A DNA stretch of 13,604 nt from Erysipelotrichia bacterium (GTDB lineage: Bacteria; Bacillota_I; Bacilli_A; Erysipelotrichales; Erysipelotrichaceae), in the NCBI GenBank assembly GCA_009916335.1, contig SAAR01000060.1, positions 1-13,604 of the forward strand. The letters run 5' to 3'. The notes under the pieces are model-generated. The model saw only the letters and a list, made by a program, of their open reading frames with translations, searched no databases and was not told the DNA's origin. A program made the translations under genes and the position numbers. Positions within the stretch are counted from its first letter, which is position 1. Every line of letters starts with the position of its first letter. This document shows positions 6,685 to 13,604 of this stretch, piece by piece.

Positions 6685-7128
6685 TTACACTTTTTTCATC
6701 ACAATATACTTTGTTTGTTTATACCCTATTTTTTCATAAAAAGCTTTTACATTCTCATTTTTAGGGCTAACTTCTAAAGTAAAACTATATTCTTCCAAAT
6801 CATATGTTTCCTCTAACCACTTAAAAAAGTTTGAAGCATAATGTTGATGACGATACTTTTCTTCTACATATAACTCATCAATTAAAATAGTGATACTTTC
6901 ATTTCCATTACACCAAAAAAAGCCTAATAATGCATATCCAACAATTTCACTTTCATCATCACACAGCATTAATCCTCTTACATAAGGTGATCTACGAAGA
7001 ACTTGCTTAAAAGTTAATTCATATCGCTTTTCATCATGTTCCTCCATTGCCGCATTTGTATTATAAAACGATTTAGACATCCTAAAATAATCTTCTTTAT
7101 CATTATTATTAAAATCCCTCACTATCAT
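6685..7128 (-). CDS. GNAT-family N-acetyltransferase
   Basis: A 147-residue GNAT-fold protein. It opens with the usual IVRDFNNNDKEDYFRM helix; the central strands read IVGYALLGFFW and ITILIDELYVEEKYR; the end is LEVSPKNENVKAFYEKIGYKQ, the typical motif B with the NxxxxxFYxxxGY ending. The acetyl-CoA pyrophosphate loop, normally R/QxxGxG/A, reads RHQHYA, so the first glycine is replaced by His; cofactor binding may be altered. The substrate is unknown. The ATG lies four bases after the MATE stop, and its AGGAG overlaps the end of MATE, so the two are co-translated. A drug- or metabolite-modifying role beside an exporter is possible but unproven. Confidence 0.88.
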   Translation of the reverse strand: MIVRDFNNNDKEDYFRMSKSFYNTNAAMEEHDEKRYELTFKQVLRRSPYVRGLMLCDDESEIVGYALLGFFWCNGNESITILIDELYVEEKYRHQHYASNFFKWLEETYDLEEYSFTLEVSPKNENVKAFYEKIGYKQTKYIVMKKV

Positions 7129-7132
7129 AACA

Positions 7133-8500
7133 TCACTCCTTTCCTGAATTTGTGCTAATTTGTGTCAGATTTTTTAACCATTTATCTTTTTTATAATAAT
7201 AGGTAGATAAAGCCACTTTAACAATTGCAACTCCTTCTACAAATGTAAACATCATAAATAAATCTACATCAAACACTCTTGCACATAACGTACTAATCAA
7301 AAGAGGACCTAAGCATGTAAATGCACCATCTATAATAAACACCCCTTTGGTATCTCCCCCTGCACGTAAAATATAATACACAGTTTCACAATATCCTTGT
7401 GTCCAAGATATTGAGCATTTAATAACTAATAATATTATTGTTGCCTTTGCGATCTCTCCTTGTAATGAGAACCATGTAGGTACACTTCTAGCAAATAGAA
7501 GGATAATAATACTACCTACTAAATTAATCATAAAACCAATAACGAGTAATCGTTTAGCATCTTTTCTTGCTTGATCAAAATTATTTGCTCCTAAAGATTT
7601 GCCTATAATTACCCCTGTTGCTGTAGCACAACCTGCAAAAACAACATATAACATAGATGTAATATTATCAACTACAGTAAGTGCAGGTATATAAAACTCA
7701 TCTACAAAGCAATAATTCATAAATATAAAACTCAAAGATAATGACCATACTATTTCATTTCCTAAAAGTGGAAGGGTCTTTTTAATTGCTTCTTTTACTT
7801 CATTTCGATTTAATTTTCCATACTTTTCTTTAAAACTTAAATCGCTTCCTCTAGCCATACACATAGCTAATAAGATAATCATTTCTATTACTCGTGATAA
7901 TAATGTTGCTATAGCAGCTCCCTTCACTCCTAAAGCAGGAAAGCCAAACTTACCAAATATCAACAAGAAATTGAATACAATATTAACAACAAACGCTATA
8001 GTCCCACTTTTCATTGGTAGAATTGTTTTTCCTTTTACACGAAAAGCAACTGCACACATCATTGATATCGCAAAAGGAATATATGAAAACCTAACAATGT
8101 TTACATATTCTAAACCATATTTTATAACCTCTTTATTTTCAACAAATATAGTTAATGTCCATTGTGGATAAATTAATAAAAATACAGTACACAGAAGTGC
8201 CACTACTAAACTTGCCTTTAGTCCAAAACGAAAAAACTTATTATATCCAGGTCTATCATTAGAACCAAAATATTGAGAGATAAACAAACCTATTCCATTA
8301 GTTAAACCAAAAAGTGCTAACTGATAAACAAAGAAAAATTTATTTGCCACACTTACTCCACTTATTGCATTTTCTCCCATTCCTGATATCATCATCGTAT
8401 CACAAATTTGTAGCATATTTACTAAAAATTGTTGTACAACAACTGGTATCGCTAAAATTATAAAATATCGCAAAAAAGCATTATTATTTTTGAACCACAA
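7133..8500 (-). CDS. MATE-family multidrug/metabolite efflux transporter
   Basis: A 455-residue inner-membrane protein of about 12 hydrophobic helices in two related halves, the normal size for a MATE antiporter (export of organic cations or metabolites driven by Na+ or H+). Typical features are the N-terminal AIPVVVQQFLVNMLQICDTM, with the conserved PxxxxxxxxxxxxxxD spacing of helix 1, and the second-half counterpart LPLLGNEIVWSLSLSF. The start is TTG at 8500, six bases after a perfect AGGAGG, with no good ATG nearby. Only about 30 bp separate it from the HAD stop, with a hairpin between, so it has no room for a full promoter of its own downstream of that hairpin. It is followed by the coupled GNAT gene. 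Confidence 0.93.
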   Translation of the reverse strand: MWFKNNNAFLRYFIILAIPVVVQQFLVNMLQICDTMMISGMGENAISGVSVANKFFFVYQLALFGLTNGIGLFISQYFGSNDRPGYNKFFRFGLKASLVVALLCTVFLLIYPQWTLTIFVENKEVIKYGLEYVNIVRFSYIPFAISMMCAVAFRVKGKTILPMKSGTIAFVVNIVFNFLLIFGKFGFPALGVKGAAIATLLSRVIEMIILLAMCMARGSDLSFKEKYGKLNRNEVKEAIKKTLPLLGNEIVWSLSLSFIFMNYCFVDEFYIPALTVVDNITSMLYVVFAGCATATGVIIGKSLGANNFDQARKDAKRLLVIGFMINLVGSIIILLFARSVPTWFSLQGEIAKATIILLVIKCSISWTQGYCETVYYILRAGGDTKGVFIIDGAFTCLGPLLISTLCARVFDVDLFMMFTFVEGVAIVKVALSTYYYKKDKWLKNLTQISTNSGKE

Positions 8501-8506
8501 TTTATC

Positions 8507-8512
8507 CCTCCT
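8507..8512 (-). promoter_or_regulatory. ribosome binding site supporting a TTG start for MATE
   Basis: A perfect AGGAGG lies six bases before TTG at 8500. This optimal placement, and the lack of an early in-frame ATG, fixes the start on TTG. Confidence 0.8.
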
Positions 8513-8523
8513 CTACAACCAAT

Positions 8524-8548
8524 AAGACCACTACATAGTAGTGGTCTT
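8524..8548 (-). terminator. hairpin overlapping the HAD stop codon, likely terminator or attenuator
   Basis: AAGACCACTAC (8524-8534) and GTAGTGGTCTT (8538-8548) form a perfect 11-bp stem with a three-base loop. The HAD stop codon (8531-8533) is inside the stem. On the minus strand the tail is only CTTATTGG, a weak T-run. It may end the PTS transcript only partly and let some transcription reach MATE. Confidence 0.6.
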
Positions 8549-9181
8549 TGATTCAATCACATCAAGTATTTCTAACAGATCAACAATAATAGTATCAGCT
8601 TCATCTTGATTAAACCCAAAACGTCTTTCTTCTTTAGCCACCACATACATTCCTGCCGCTTTTGCTGCACGTATTCCTATCTGCGAATCTTCTATTGCAA
8701 TACACATACTAGCATTTGTTTGCAAACTTTCCATCGTACTACAATATATTTCTGGATTAGGTTTGCTCTGTTTAAACATCTCTCCACTTTTTATACAATC
8801 AAAATAGTTTCTGATTTGACAATCATCCAAAACTGTTTTGATGTTCTCTAAAGGAGAAGAAGAAGCCAATCCAATTTTAAAACCTTTTTCTTTTAAAATA
8901 GGCAATAGCAATTTCACATGAGGATTTAATATGTGATCATAATTAAATTCTCTAACCTCTTTATTGTACAAAGTGTTTACTTCATCAGCAGTAATAGGTG
9001 TTTCCCATTTATTCGCTAAAATCTGCCAAAACATTCTTGAATCTGCACCTACAAGCGGGAACAGATCTTTATATTTAACTTGGATTCCATGATTTCGTAA
9101 AAATATATATGTATCTCTTAAATATACGGGTTCACTATCAATCAAAACTCCATCCATATCGAATATAATTGCATTAAGCAT
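8531..9181 (-). CDS. HAD-superfamily phosphatase/phosphomutase (beta-phosphoglucomutase-like)
   Basis: A 216-residue HAD hydrolase with all four motifs: FDMDGVL (nucleophile Asp8 and general acid Asp10), LASSSP (Ser107), KPNPEIY (Lys140) and IEDSQIGI (Glu164, Asp165). The helical cap between about residues 16 and 85 is of the beta-phosphoglucomutase/phosphatase type. ATG at 9181 is chosen; it begins one base after the stop of the deglycase gene, and a TTG four codons upstream would overlap that gene and lacks a ribosome site. Neither start has a good ribosome site, so translation probably depends on coupling. As the last gene of the PTS-deglycase operon it may dephosphorylate or isomerise a sugar phosphate made in the pathway; the exact reaction cannot be read from the sequence. 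Confidence 0.9.
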   Translation of the reverse strand: MLNAIIFDMDGVLIDSEPVYLRDTYIFLRNHGIQVKYKDLFPLVGADSRMFWQILANKWETPITADEVNTLYNKEVREFNYDHILNPHVKLLLPILKEKGFKIGLASSSPLENIKTVLDDCQIRNYFDCIKSGEMFKQSKPNPEIYCSTMESLQTNASMCIAIEDSQIGIRAAKAAGMYVVAKEERRFGFNQDEADTIIVDLLEILDVIESKTTTM

Positions 9182-9182
9182 A

Positions 9183-10214
9183 TTAATATTCAAATTGGCG
9201 ATAGTAACGACGGTAATTTAGATTGTGTTTTGTATATGTTTCATAGTAAGCAGCTAATCTTTCTGTAAGAATTGCTGTCACAATCATAGGAGAAACAATA
9301 ACTCTAAATTCATCATCTACACCATCTAATGCATACTCTGCTGTATCAAAAACAATTAACTTGTCTGTTACTTTTTTCGCAAAGTTTTCTACTCTGATAT
9401 CTAATTTTCTAGATTCGTCTTCTCCTTTCACTAAAAATACTGGTACATCTTTTTCTACTAATTCTAATGTTCCATGGAAGAATTCAGGGGAAGTTACAGA
9501 TTTTGTTCTTACCCATTGCATTTCTTCTAGGATACACATAGAGAATAAATAAGTTTCTCCCCATAATGCACCTGAACCTACCCAGATATTGTAAGGCTCA
9601 TTGTAATATTTTTTTGCAATTTCATCTGCTTTTGGTTCGAATTGTTCACGAATTCCTACTAGGTTTTTAAAGATACCTTTCATTTGATCTGCGAATCGTT
9701 CATATTTAGGGAAATCTCCACGTTTGTATAATAAACGTAATGCTAATAAATCAAATAACAAATAAGTGTATTCACACATTCCTGTTGTAACATCAGCAGC
9801 GATAATTGTTTTCGATATCTTGCCTAAAGGTGTTCCCTGTTTTGTGAATGAAACAACATCAATTCCTTTTTCAGTAATCCAAGTTACTGCTTCTACAATT
9901 TCTTTTGTATCTCCTGATGCACTTGCCGTAATTACTACAGAATCAGTAGTTAATTTTTTATGCCCAGTTGCATTAAGTTCTGCTGCATTTGTTAAATATA
10001 CATCCACATCAGAATATTTTTCCATAATGTATTTAATTGGTGCAAATTCTGCCCATGTTCCACCAATACCTAATAAGAAAATGTTTTTGTAACCTTTGTC
10101 ATGTATTGCGTCGGCTACTTTTTCAACTTCTTCACGCATTGCATAAATTGCATCCCCATCTTTTAAATATTGTTCAACATTGAACTTTGCTAATACTACG
10201 TTTTCTTTTTCCAT
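9183..10214 (-). CDS. frlB: SIS-domain fructosamine-6-phosphate deglycase (FrlB/GfrE/GfrF-like)
   Basis: A 343-residue double-SIS protein matching the size of FrlB deglycases, which split 6-phosphofructose-amino acids into glucose-6-phosphate and the free amino acid. The first SIS domain has FLLGIGGTWAE (46-56) and TASASGDTKE (96-105), a sugar-phosphate binding loop. The second has ILEEMQW and EFFHGTLELVE. Glu231 and His247 are 16 residues apart, the same spacing as the catalytic Glu/His pair in FraB-type deglycases and in the GlmS isomerase. The C-terminus NLNYRRYYRQFEY closely follows the FrlB ending. There is no glutaminase domain, which argues against GlmS. It lies 29 bp after EIID in the same operon, so its substrate should be the product phosphorylated by that PTS. 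The exact Amadori substrate is open. Confidence 0.85.
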   Translation of the reverse strand: MEKENVVLAKFNVEQYLKDGDAIYAMREEVEKVADAIHDKGYKNIFLLGIGGTWAEFAPIKYIMEKYSDVDVYLTNAAELNATGHKKLTTDSVVITASASGDTKEIVEAVTWITEKGIDVVSFTKQGTPLGKISKTIIAADVTTGMCEYTYLLFDLLALRLLYKRGDFPKYERFADQMKGIFKNLVGIREQFEPKADEIAKKYYNEPYNIWVGSGALWGETYLFSMCILEEMQWVRTKSVTSPEFFHGTLELVEKDVPVFLVKGEDESRKLDIRVENFAKKVTDKLIVFDTAEYALDGVDDEFRVIVSPMIVTAILTERLAAYYETYTKHNLNYRRYYRQFEY

Positions 10215-10243
10215 TTTATACCTCTTTCTATTTTTCGTTCAAA

Positions 10244-11074
10244 TTAAGCTAATACACCGAAATAAGCACCTACAATTCCAACAATGAACAATATCAACAT
10301 TATTGTTAGAGGTTTTACTTTTTTCTTTAATAATAAGTAAACAAGCCCTGTTGTTAATAACGGTAATAAACCAGGCATGATTTCATCTAAGATTGCTTGT
10401 ACCGTTGTAGCTGTTTCTCCTTCACCAAAGGCGATAGGAATACTTACATAAACCATACTTGCAGTCATAGACCCAGCTACCATAAGCCCCATAATTCCTG
10501 CCCCTTCTGTAACAAGATCCATAATTCCTGATTCATTTACTTTAGAAATAACATCTACTCCTAAACGATATCCAACAAACGTTAAGAAGTAACGAATTAA
10601 TAATGCAGGAACGTTATACACAAGTAAGAATAAAATTGGTCCTAAAATATTTCCTTGTAATGCTAAGGATGTCCCAATACCAGTAGCAATAATACGTAAT
10701 GTTCCCCAGAAGAATGAATCCCCTATACCAGCAAGTGGACCCATTAATGCCGTTTTTACCGTAGTGATACTTACTGTATCGAAGTTCTCAGGATCTTCAG
10801 CTCTTTTTTCTTCCATCGCAGCACTAATCCCTAATGGTAAAGTTATGATGTAAGGAGTCGTGTTATAAAATTCCAAGTGACGAGTCATTGCATCACAATA
10901 ATCTTCTTTTTTAGGATATAATTTTTTTAATATAGGAAGCATTGCGAAACAATATCCAATATTCATCATTCTTTCATAATTCCAAGAATGCTCCATTGGA
11001 ATTGAACGCCAGAATACTTTTCTCAAATCTTTTTTAGTAAGTTTATTTCCCATTACTTTTTCATTAGAACTCAT
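10244..11074 (-). CDS. PTS mannose-family permease component IID
   Basis: A 276-residue IID membrane subunit, normal in length. It shows the family hallmarks SWNYERMMNIGYCFAMLP, FYNTTPYI and LMGPLAGIGDSFFWGTLR, and a hydrophobic C-terminal half of several helices. With IIC it forms the membrane channel through which the sugar is moved and phosphorylated. The ATG overlaps the end of the IIC gene by 11 bp and is preceded by GGGGAGG inside that gene, so the two subunits are translationally coupled. Confidence 0.95.
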   Translation of the reverse strand: MSSNEKVMGNKLTKKDLRKVFWRSIPMEHSWNYERMMNIGYCFAMLPILKKLYPKKEDYCDAMTRHLEFYNTTPYIITLPLGISAAMEEKRAEDPENFDTVSITTVKTALMGPLAGIGDSFFWGTLRIIATGIGTSLALQGNILGPILFLLVYNVPALLIRYFLTFVGYRLGVDVISKVNESGIMDLVTEGAGIMGLMVAGSMTASMVYVSIPIAFGEGETATTVQAILDEIMPGLLPLLTTGLVYLLLKKKVKPLTIMLILFIVGIVGAYFGVLA

Positions 11075-11855
11075 CTAAAGTTACCTCCCCAGCATTTGCA
11101 TTTGTTTCTGCTGTCACATTTTTTTTGCGATCCATCTTACCAGTTACAACTAACGCAACGATAACGGCAGCAAAGATTGCAACTGCTGTTGTTGGAATTT
11201 CGAAGTATGCTACCAAGAAATATCCTAAAAAGAAATATGGTGCTACTTTTTTATTCATAATCATTTGTGCTAACATTGCAAACCCTAGTGCAGGAATTAA
11301 TCCACAAGCGATGTTCATACCTGTTTGAATAAAATCAGGAATATTTCCTAATAAAGATGTAACAGCATCACTTCCAAAGTAGTAAGCAATTGAAATAATT
11401 GGCACTGTGATACATGTAGATAAATATCCTCCAAAAATAGCATTAAATTGTAATTTTTTGTCTTCTCCTTTTTCTGCATTCTTATCACATAAATGTGTAT
11501 AGAATAACATAATTGGTGATCCTAAGATTGTGTTTAAAGCTAACATAATTGTTGCAATTGGCATTCCTAACGCCAATGCTGATTCAGCTCCAGTTCCAGC
11601 ATTGATTGCAAAGGCAATCCCTAAAATTGTTCCTGAAATCATATCTGGTGGTATATAAGCACCAATTGACACTGCCCCTATAAATGCTAATTCTAATGTT
11701 GCTCCCATTGTTATACCTGCAATCAAATCCCCCATAATAAGTCCTACTAGTGGACCAATAACGATTGGTCTTTGAATCAAACTTGTCCCTAGTAAGTATT
11801 CAGATTTTGCAAGTAAAGCAACTAATGTTAATAAAATAGTTTGTGTTAATAACAT
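11064..11855 (-). CDS. PTS mannose-family permease component IIC
   Basis: A 263-residue polytopic membrane protein of the EII-Sor/ManY family. The early segment IQRPIVIGPLVGLIMGDLIAGITMGATLELAFIG is diagnostic (RP, GPL.GL..GD, G..GA.LEL). It has about seven to eight hydrophobic segments and a short charged cytoplasmic tail (DRKKNV to the end). It carries the sugar across the membrane together with IID. The ATG at 11855 follows a GAGGGAG ribosome site. It lies 19 bp after IIB. Its last residues, TLDEF, resemble those of IIA (SSLDEF). Confidence 0.95.
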   Translation of the reverse strand: MLLTQTILLTLVALLAKSEYLLGTSLIQRPIVIGPLVGLIMGDLIAGITMGATLELAFIGAVSIGAYIPPDMISGTILGIAFAINAGTGAESALALGMPIATIMLALNTILGSPIMLFYTHLCDKNAEKGEDKKLQFNAIFGGYLSTCITVPIISIAYYFGSDAVTSLLGNIPDFIQTGMNIACGLIPALGFAMLAQMIMNKKVAPYFFLGYFLVAYFEIPTTAVAIFAAVIVALVVTGKMDRKKNVTAETNANAGEVTLDEF

Positions 11856-11874
11856 AATTACTCCCTCTCTTCGT

Positions 11875-12342
11875 TTAAATTAAACTTTTAATATCAATTT
11901 CTTTGTTTGTTGGAATTCCTTGAATAAAACAATAAATTCCGTTACTCATCATTTCATTTAAGATTTCAACGTCTTTGTCATCCACAAATACTGCGGTACC
12001 AATTTCTCTTTTGGCTTTCGTTGGGAAAGTACCTCCAACATTGACTCTTTTAATGTCTAGTGCTTTTGCAACTCTTTGTGCATCTGCAATATTTTCAACA
12101 ATAATAAATAATTTATACTTATCAGTAATTCCTGATGTAATAGCATTTATGCTATCTTCCACTGATTTAGCAACTACCTTTACCCCATTGGGTTTCGCCA
12201 TTTTAATCGTTTGCATACGTAATGAATCACTCAACAATGTATCACTAGCTAACAAAATACAGTCGGCACCAATTGCTGATGTCCAAGAAAATGCAACTTG
12301 TCCATGCAGTAATCGATGATCTACTCGTAACGCTTTTATCAT
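11875..12342 (-). CDS. PTS mannose-family enzyme IIB
   Basis: A 155-residue soluble phosphocarrier. The phosphorylation site is His13 in RVDHRLLHGQV, the canonical loop of mannose/sorbose IIB proteins, which receives phosphate from IIA and hands it to the incoming sugar. Further family segments are GADCILLASD, MAKPNGVKVV and RVNVGGTF. Length is normal for a separate IIB subunit. The ATG is preceded by AGAGG that overlaps the IIA stop codon, indicating coupling. Confidence 0.95.
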   Translation of the reverse strand: MIKALRVDHRLLHGQVAFSWTSAIGADCILLASDTLLSDSLRMQTIKMAKPNGVKVVAKSVEDSINAITSGITDKYKLFIIVENIADAQRVAKALDIKRVNVGGTFPTKAKREIGTAVFVDDKDVEILNEMMSNGIYCFIQGIPTNKEIDIKSLI

Positions 12343-12353
12343 ATTTTTACCTC

Positions 12354-12773
12354 TTAGAATTCATCTAAAGATGAATCTCTTAAACTTTCTAAATCATTGC
12401 AGTAAATAATTCCTTTTTTTGCCTCTTCTACATTTCTACGAATCATTTCTTCAATGTCTTCTTCTTCACAGCTAACTAACATTCCAATTAACAAGACTAA
12501 ATTCACCCCTGTAATCAAATGTACATTCCCACGTGAAATTAATTCCGTCAACTCATTGTTGACACTTCCACCAAAGATATCTGTTGTAATAATAACTTCA
12601 TCTTCTTTTGGATATTTCTCAATCTCTTTTAATAACTCTTCTTTGTATATCACACCTGGTTCTACATATGCACAATAACAAGATAAGTCATCTCTTTCTC
12701 CAATAATTAAATCCAAAGTACTTTTTATACCTTTTGACATATTGGCATGTGTTGCAACAATAAAGTGTCTCAT
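12354..12773 (-). CDS. PTS mannose-family enzyme IIA
   Basis: A 139-residue cytoplasmic phosphocarrier taking phosphate from HPr. The opening RHFIVATHANMSKGIKSTL puts the phospho-acceptor at His9, matching the ATHG-type loop of ManX/LevD proteins. The conserved TTDIFGGSVNN (63-73) surrounds the active site. The start is the ATG at 12773, with AAGGAGG six bases upstream. A longer in-frame GTG start at 12830 would add a lysine-rich tail with no ribosome site and is rejected. It is the first gene of the operon, about 60 bases after the predicted transcription start. Confidence 0.94.
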   Translation of the reverse strand: MRHFIVATHANMSKGIKSTLDLIIGERDDLSCYCAYVEPGVIYKEELLKEIEKYPKEDEVIITTDIFGGSVNNELTELISRGNVHLITGVNLVLLIGMLVSCEEEDIEEMIRRNVEEAKKGIIYCNDLESLRDSSLDEF

Positions 12774-12779
12774 ACACAA

Positions 12780-12786
12780 CCTCCTT
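12780..12786 (-). promoter_or_regulatory. ribosome binding site deciding the IIA start
   Basis: AAGGAGG lies six bases before the ATG at 12773 and rules out the upstream in-frame GTG at 12830. Confidence 0.85.
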
Positions 12787-12841
12787 TTCTTTTTCAATTT
12801 TGGCGCCTTGTGGTTTCCTTTGTAATCCACTTTATATTTTT

Positions 12842-12870
12842 ACTATACCAGTTGGCTGTTAACTTGGCAA
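12842..12870 (-). promoter_or_regulatory. promoter of the PTS-deglycase operon
   Basis: On the minus strand TTGCCA (12865-12870) and TATAGT (12842-12847) are spaced by exactly 17 bp, each hexamer one mismatch from the vegetative consensus. Transcription should start near 12835. No sigma-54 -24/-12 pattern was seen, unlike the Salmonella gfr operon. Confidence 0.85.
12848..12867. promoter_or_regulatory. imperfect dyad in the promoter spacer, candidate operator
   Basis: Between and slightly over the promoter hexamers, CCAGTT (12848-12853) faces AACTTGG (12861-12867), an inverted repeat broken by one extra base, around GGCTGTT. A repressor bound here would block RNA polymerase. The two GntR/UTRA proteins are the obvious candidates, but the half-sites are not a classic GT-N-TA-N-AC GntR site. 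Confidence 0.3.
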
Positions 12871-12891
12871 GTCTTTTTTTATAAAATTAAA

Positions 12892-12924
12892 AAAAGATTT
12901 TCTTCATAATTACGAAAACCTTTT
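12892..12924 (-). terminator. intrinsic terminator after the right-edge SIS gene
   Basis: On the minus strand AAAAGGUUUUC and GAAAAUCUUUU form an 11-bp stem with one G-U pair and an 11-base loop, followed by a run of U residues. The G-U pair would be an A-C mismatch on the other strand, so the hairpin works only in the minus direction. It separates the SIS gene from the PTS promoter. Confidence 0.8.
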
Positions 12925-12954
12925 ATTTAAGCGTTAATATTACATTTATTTTTT

Positions 12955-13604
12955 TTAATCTTCACTCGCCAATGCACTGTTTTTATAATTGTCACTCTTG
13001 CATTGCACAGCTTTTTCAAACTTGTCAAATAGAGGATGCTTCTTCCATTTATGTAAATCCTCAGTAATTTTATATGCTAAAAATTGGAATGCTACTACAT
13101 TGTAAAGAGGGGATATGAAAGAAGACGTTTGATGTGGTATCGAAATAATGCGTTTCCCTTCTCTTTTGTTTGAAATCATAAATACTTTATCACTTACCGT
13201 CAATGTTGCATAATATATTTGTCCTATACGATCACTTGTTTCATCGTTATTGTCTATAAAAAAGATTGGATAGTTAGGTGTTAATTGTAAATTAGGGCCA
13301 TGAATAAATTCTTCAATTTCGTACTCAAAAGAAGGTATTTGTACTGTCTCTCCAATCTTTAAAGCACCTTCCATAGCCACGCCTAAATTAGCACCATTAC
13401 TGCAAATATACACATGTTGCATACTCAATAAGTCCTTTTGATTAGCCTCATAAAAGCGATTTACTGCATCATACATTTCTTTATGACACGTAAATGCAAG
13501 CTTTATTTCTTCACAATATGCTAGATATTCTTCTTCACTAATTTTCTTTTTGATTAAGGCACTTTCTAATGCAAAAAGCATTAAAAAAAGACATAGTGTA
13601 ACTA
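12955..13604 (-). CDS. SIS-domain sugar-phosphate deglycase/isomerase, C-terminal part, cut by the window edge
   Basis: The frame is open from the right edge through the ATG at 13581, with upstream codons (VTLCLFL) that continue the same hydrophobic helix, so that ATG is internal and the gene starts outside the window. About 215 residues of the second SIS domain are visible: YICSNGANLGVAMEGALKIGE, then EEFIHGPN. The Glu of KIGE and the His of FIHGP are 16 residues apart, as in GlmS isomerase and FraB/FrlB deglycases. The C-terminal tail (KWKKHPLFDKFEKAV) is not that of GlmS. Together with the downstream PTS and the second SIS protein this suggests a second Amadori deglycase, although a GlmS-like isomerase or AgaS-like deaminase cannot be excluded. 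It ends in its own terminator. Confidence 0.82.
   Translation of the reverse strand, partial: VTLCLFLMLFALESALIKKKISEEEYLAYCEEIKLAFTCHKEMYDAVNRFYEANQKDLLSMQHVYICSNGANLGVAMEGALKIGETVQIPSFEYEIEEFIHGPNLQLTPNYPIFFIDNNDETSDRIGQIYYATLTVSDKVFMISNKREGKRIISIPHQTSSFISPLYNVVAFQFLAYKITEDLHKWKKHPLFDKFEKAVQCKSDNYKNSALASED

Noticed and set aside
8163..8171. Perfect DnaA box TGTGGATAA
   Set aside because: A single box inside the MATE coding sequence (encodes part of YPQW), without a cluster or AT-rich unwinding element, so not an origin.
9182..9193. TTG start for HAD four codons upstream of the ATG
   Set aside because: It has no ribosome site and adds residues before the normal HAD start; the ATG beside the deglycase stop is more likely.
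9766..10092. 108-codon plus-strand reading frame opposite the deglycase gene
   Set aside because: It lies fully antisense to a well-supported gene and has no ribosome site or recognisable protein features. The same applies to the other plus-strand frames, such as 11975-12319.
12525..12540. CACGTGAAA, one half of a parS-like palindrome, inside the IIA gene
   Set aside because: Only about 10 of 16 bases match TGTTTCACGTGAAACA and the left half is wrong (TTCCC). It is explained by coding sequence.
12774..12830. Longer IIA start at a GTG adding 19 lysine-rich residues
   Set aside because: No ribosome site before it, and the perfect AAGGAGG before the ATG at 12773 gives the family-typical N-terminus.
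12784..12835. Riboswitch in the IIA leader
   Set aside because: The leader is only about 60 bases with at most a 4-bp GTGG/CCAC stem, too small for a known riboswitch class.

Overview
The window is AT-rich DNA from a low-GC Gram-positive (Bacillota). Supporting signs are strong AGGAGG-type ribosome sites, TTG starts, A/T-rich wobble use and a rsmG-noc-parA(soj)-parB(spo0J) gene string like the one beside oriC in Bacillus. A member of the Erysipelotrichia or a related gut lineage would fit, but that is inference. Every gene I can support is on the minus strand, so transcription runs from high to low coordinates. No rRNA, tRNA, CRISPR array, insertion sequence or replication origin was seen.

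Right part (13604 to 8531). The C-terminal part of a SIS-domain sugar-phosphate deglycase/isomerase enters from the right edge and ends at a hairpin terminator. A clear vegetative promoter (TTGCCA, 17 bp, TATAGT) then drives a mannose-family PTS operon: EIIA, EIIB, EIIC, EIID, a FrlB-like fructosamine-6-phosphate deglycase and a HAD phosphatase. The layout resembles the gfr/frl systems that import and phosphorylate Amadori products (fructose-amino acids, glucoselysine) and split them with SIS deglycases. A hairpin overlaps the stop codon of the last gene.

Middle part (8500 to 4456). A MATE exporter (TTG start) is coupled to a GNAT acetyltransferase. Two different GntR/UTRA repressors follow as a coupled pair behind an extended -10 promoter. 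Next is a LytTR-type DNA-binding protein whose receiver domain has lost the phospho-acceptor Asp. The GntR/UTRA proteins are natural candidates to control the PTS operon.

Gap (4455 to 3559). About 900 bp hold no intact gene. The minus strand carries a string of protein-like reading-frame pieces interrupted by stops and frameshifts, most simply read as a decayed gene or genes. It lies immediately upstream of rsmG, where mnmG sits in Bacillus.

Left part (3558 to 401). rsmG, noc, parA and parB form a tight operon behind a TGTTATAAT promoter, closed by a perfect-stem terminator. The two ParB-family proteins carry the distinct residues that separate Noc from ParB, but this Noc lacks the N-terminal membrane-targeting extension of B. 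subtilis Noc. A final gene starts at 32 and runs off the left edge.
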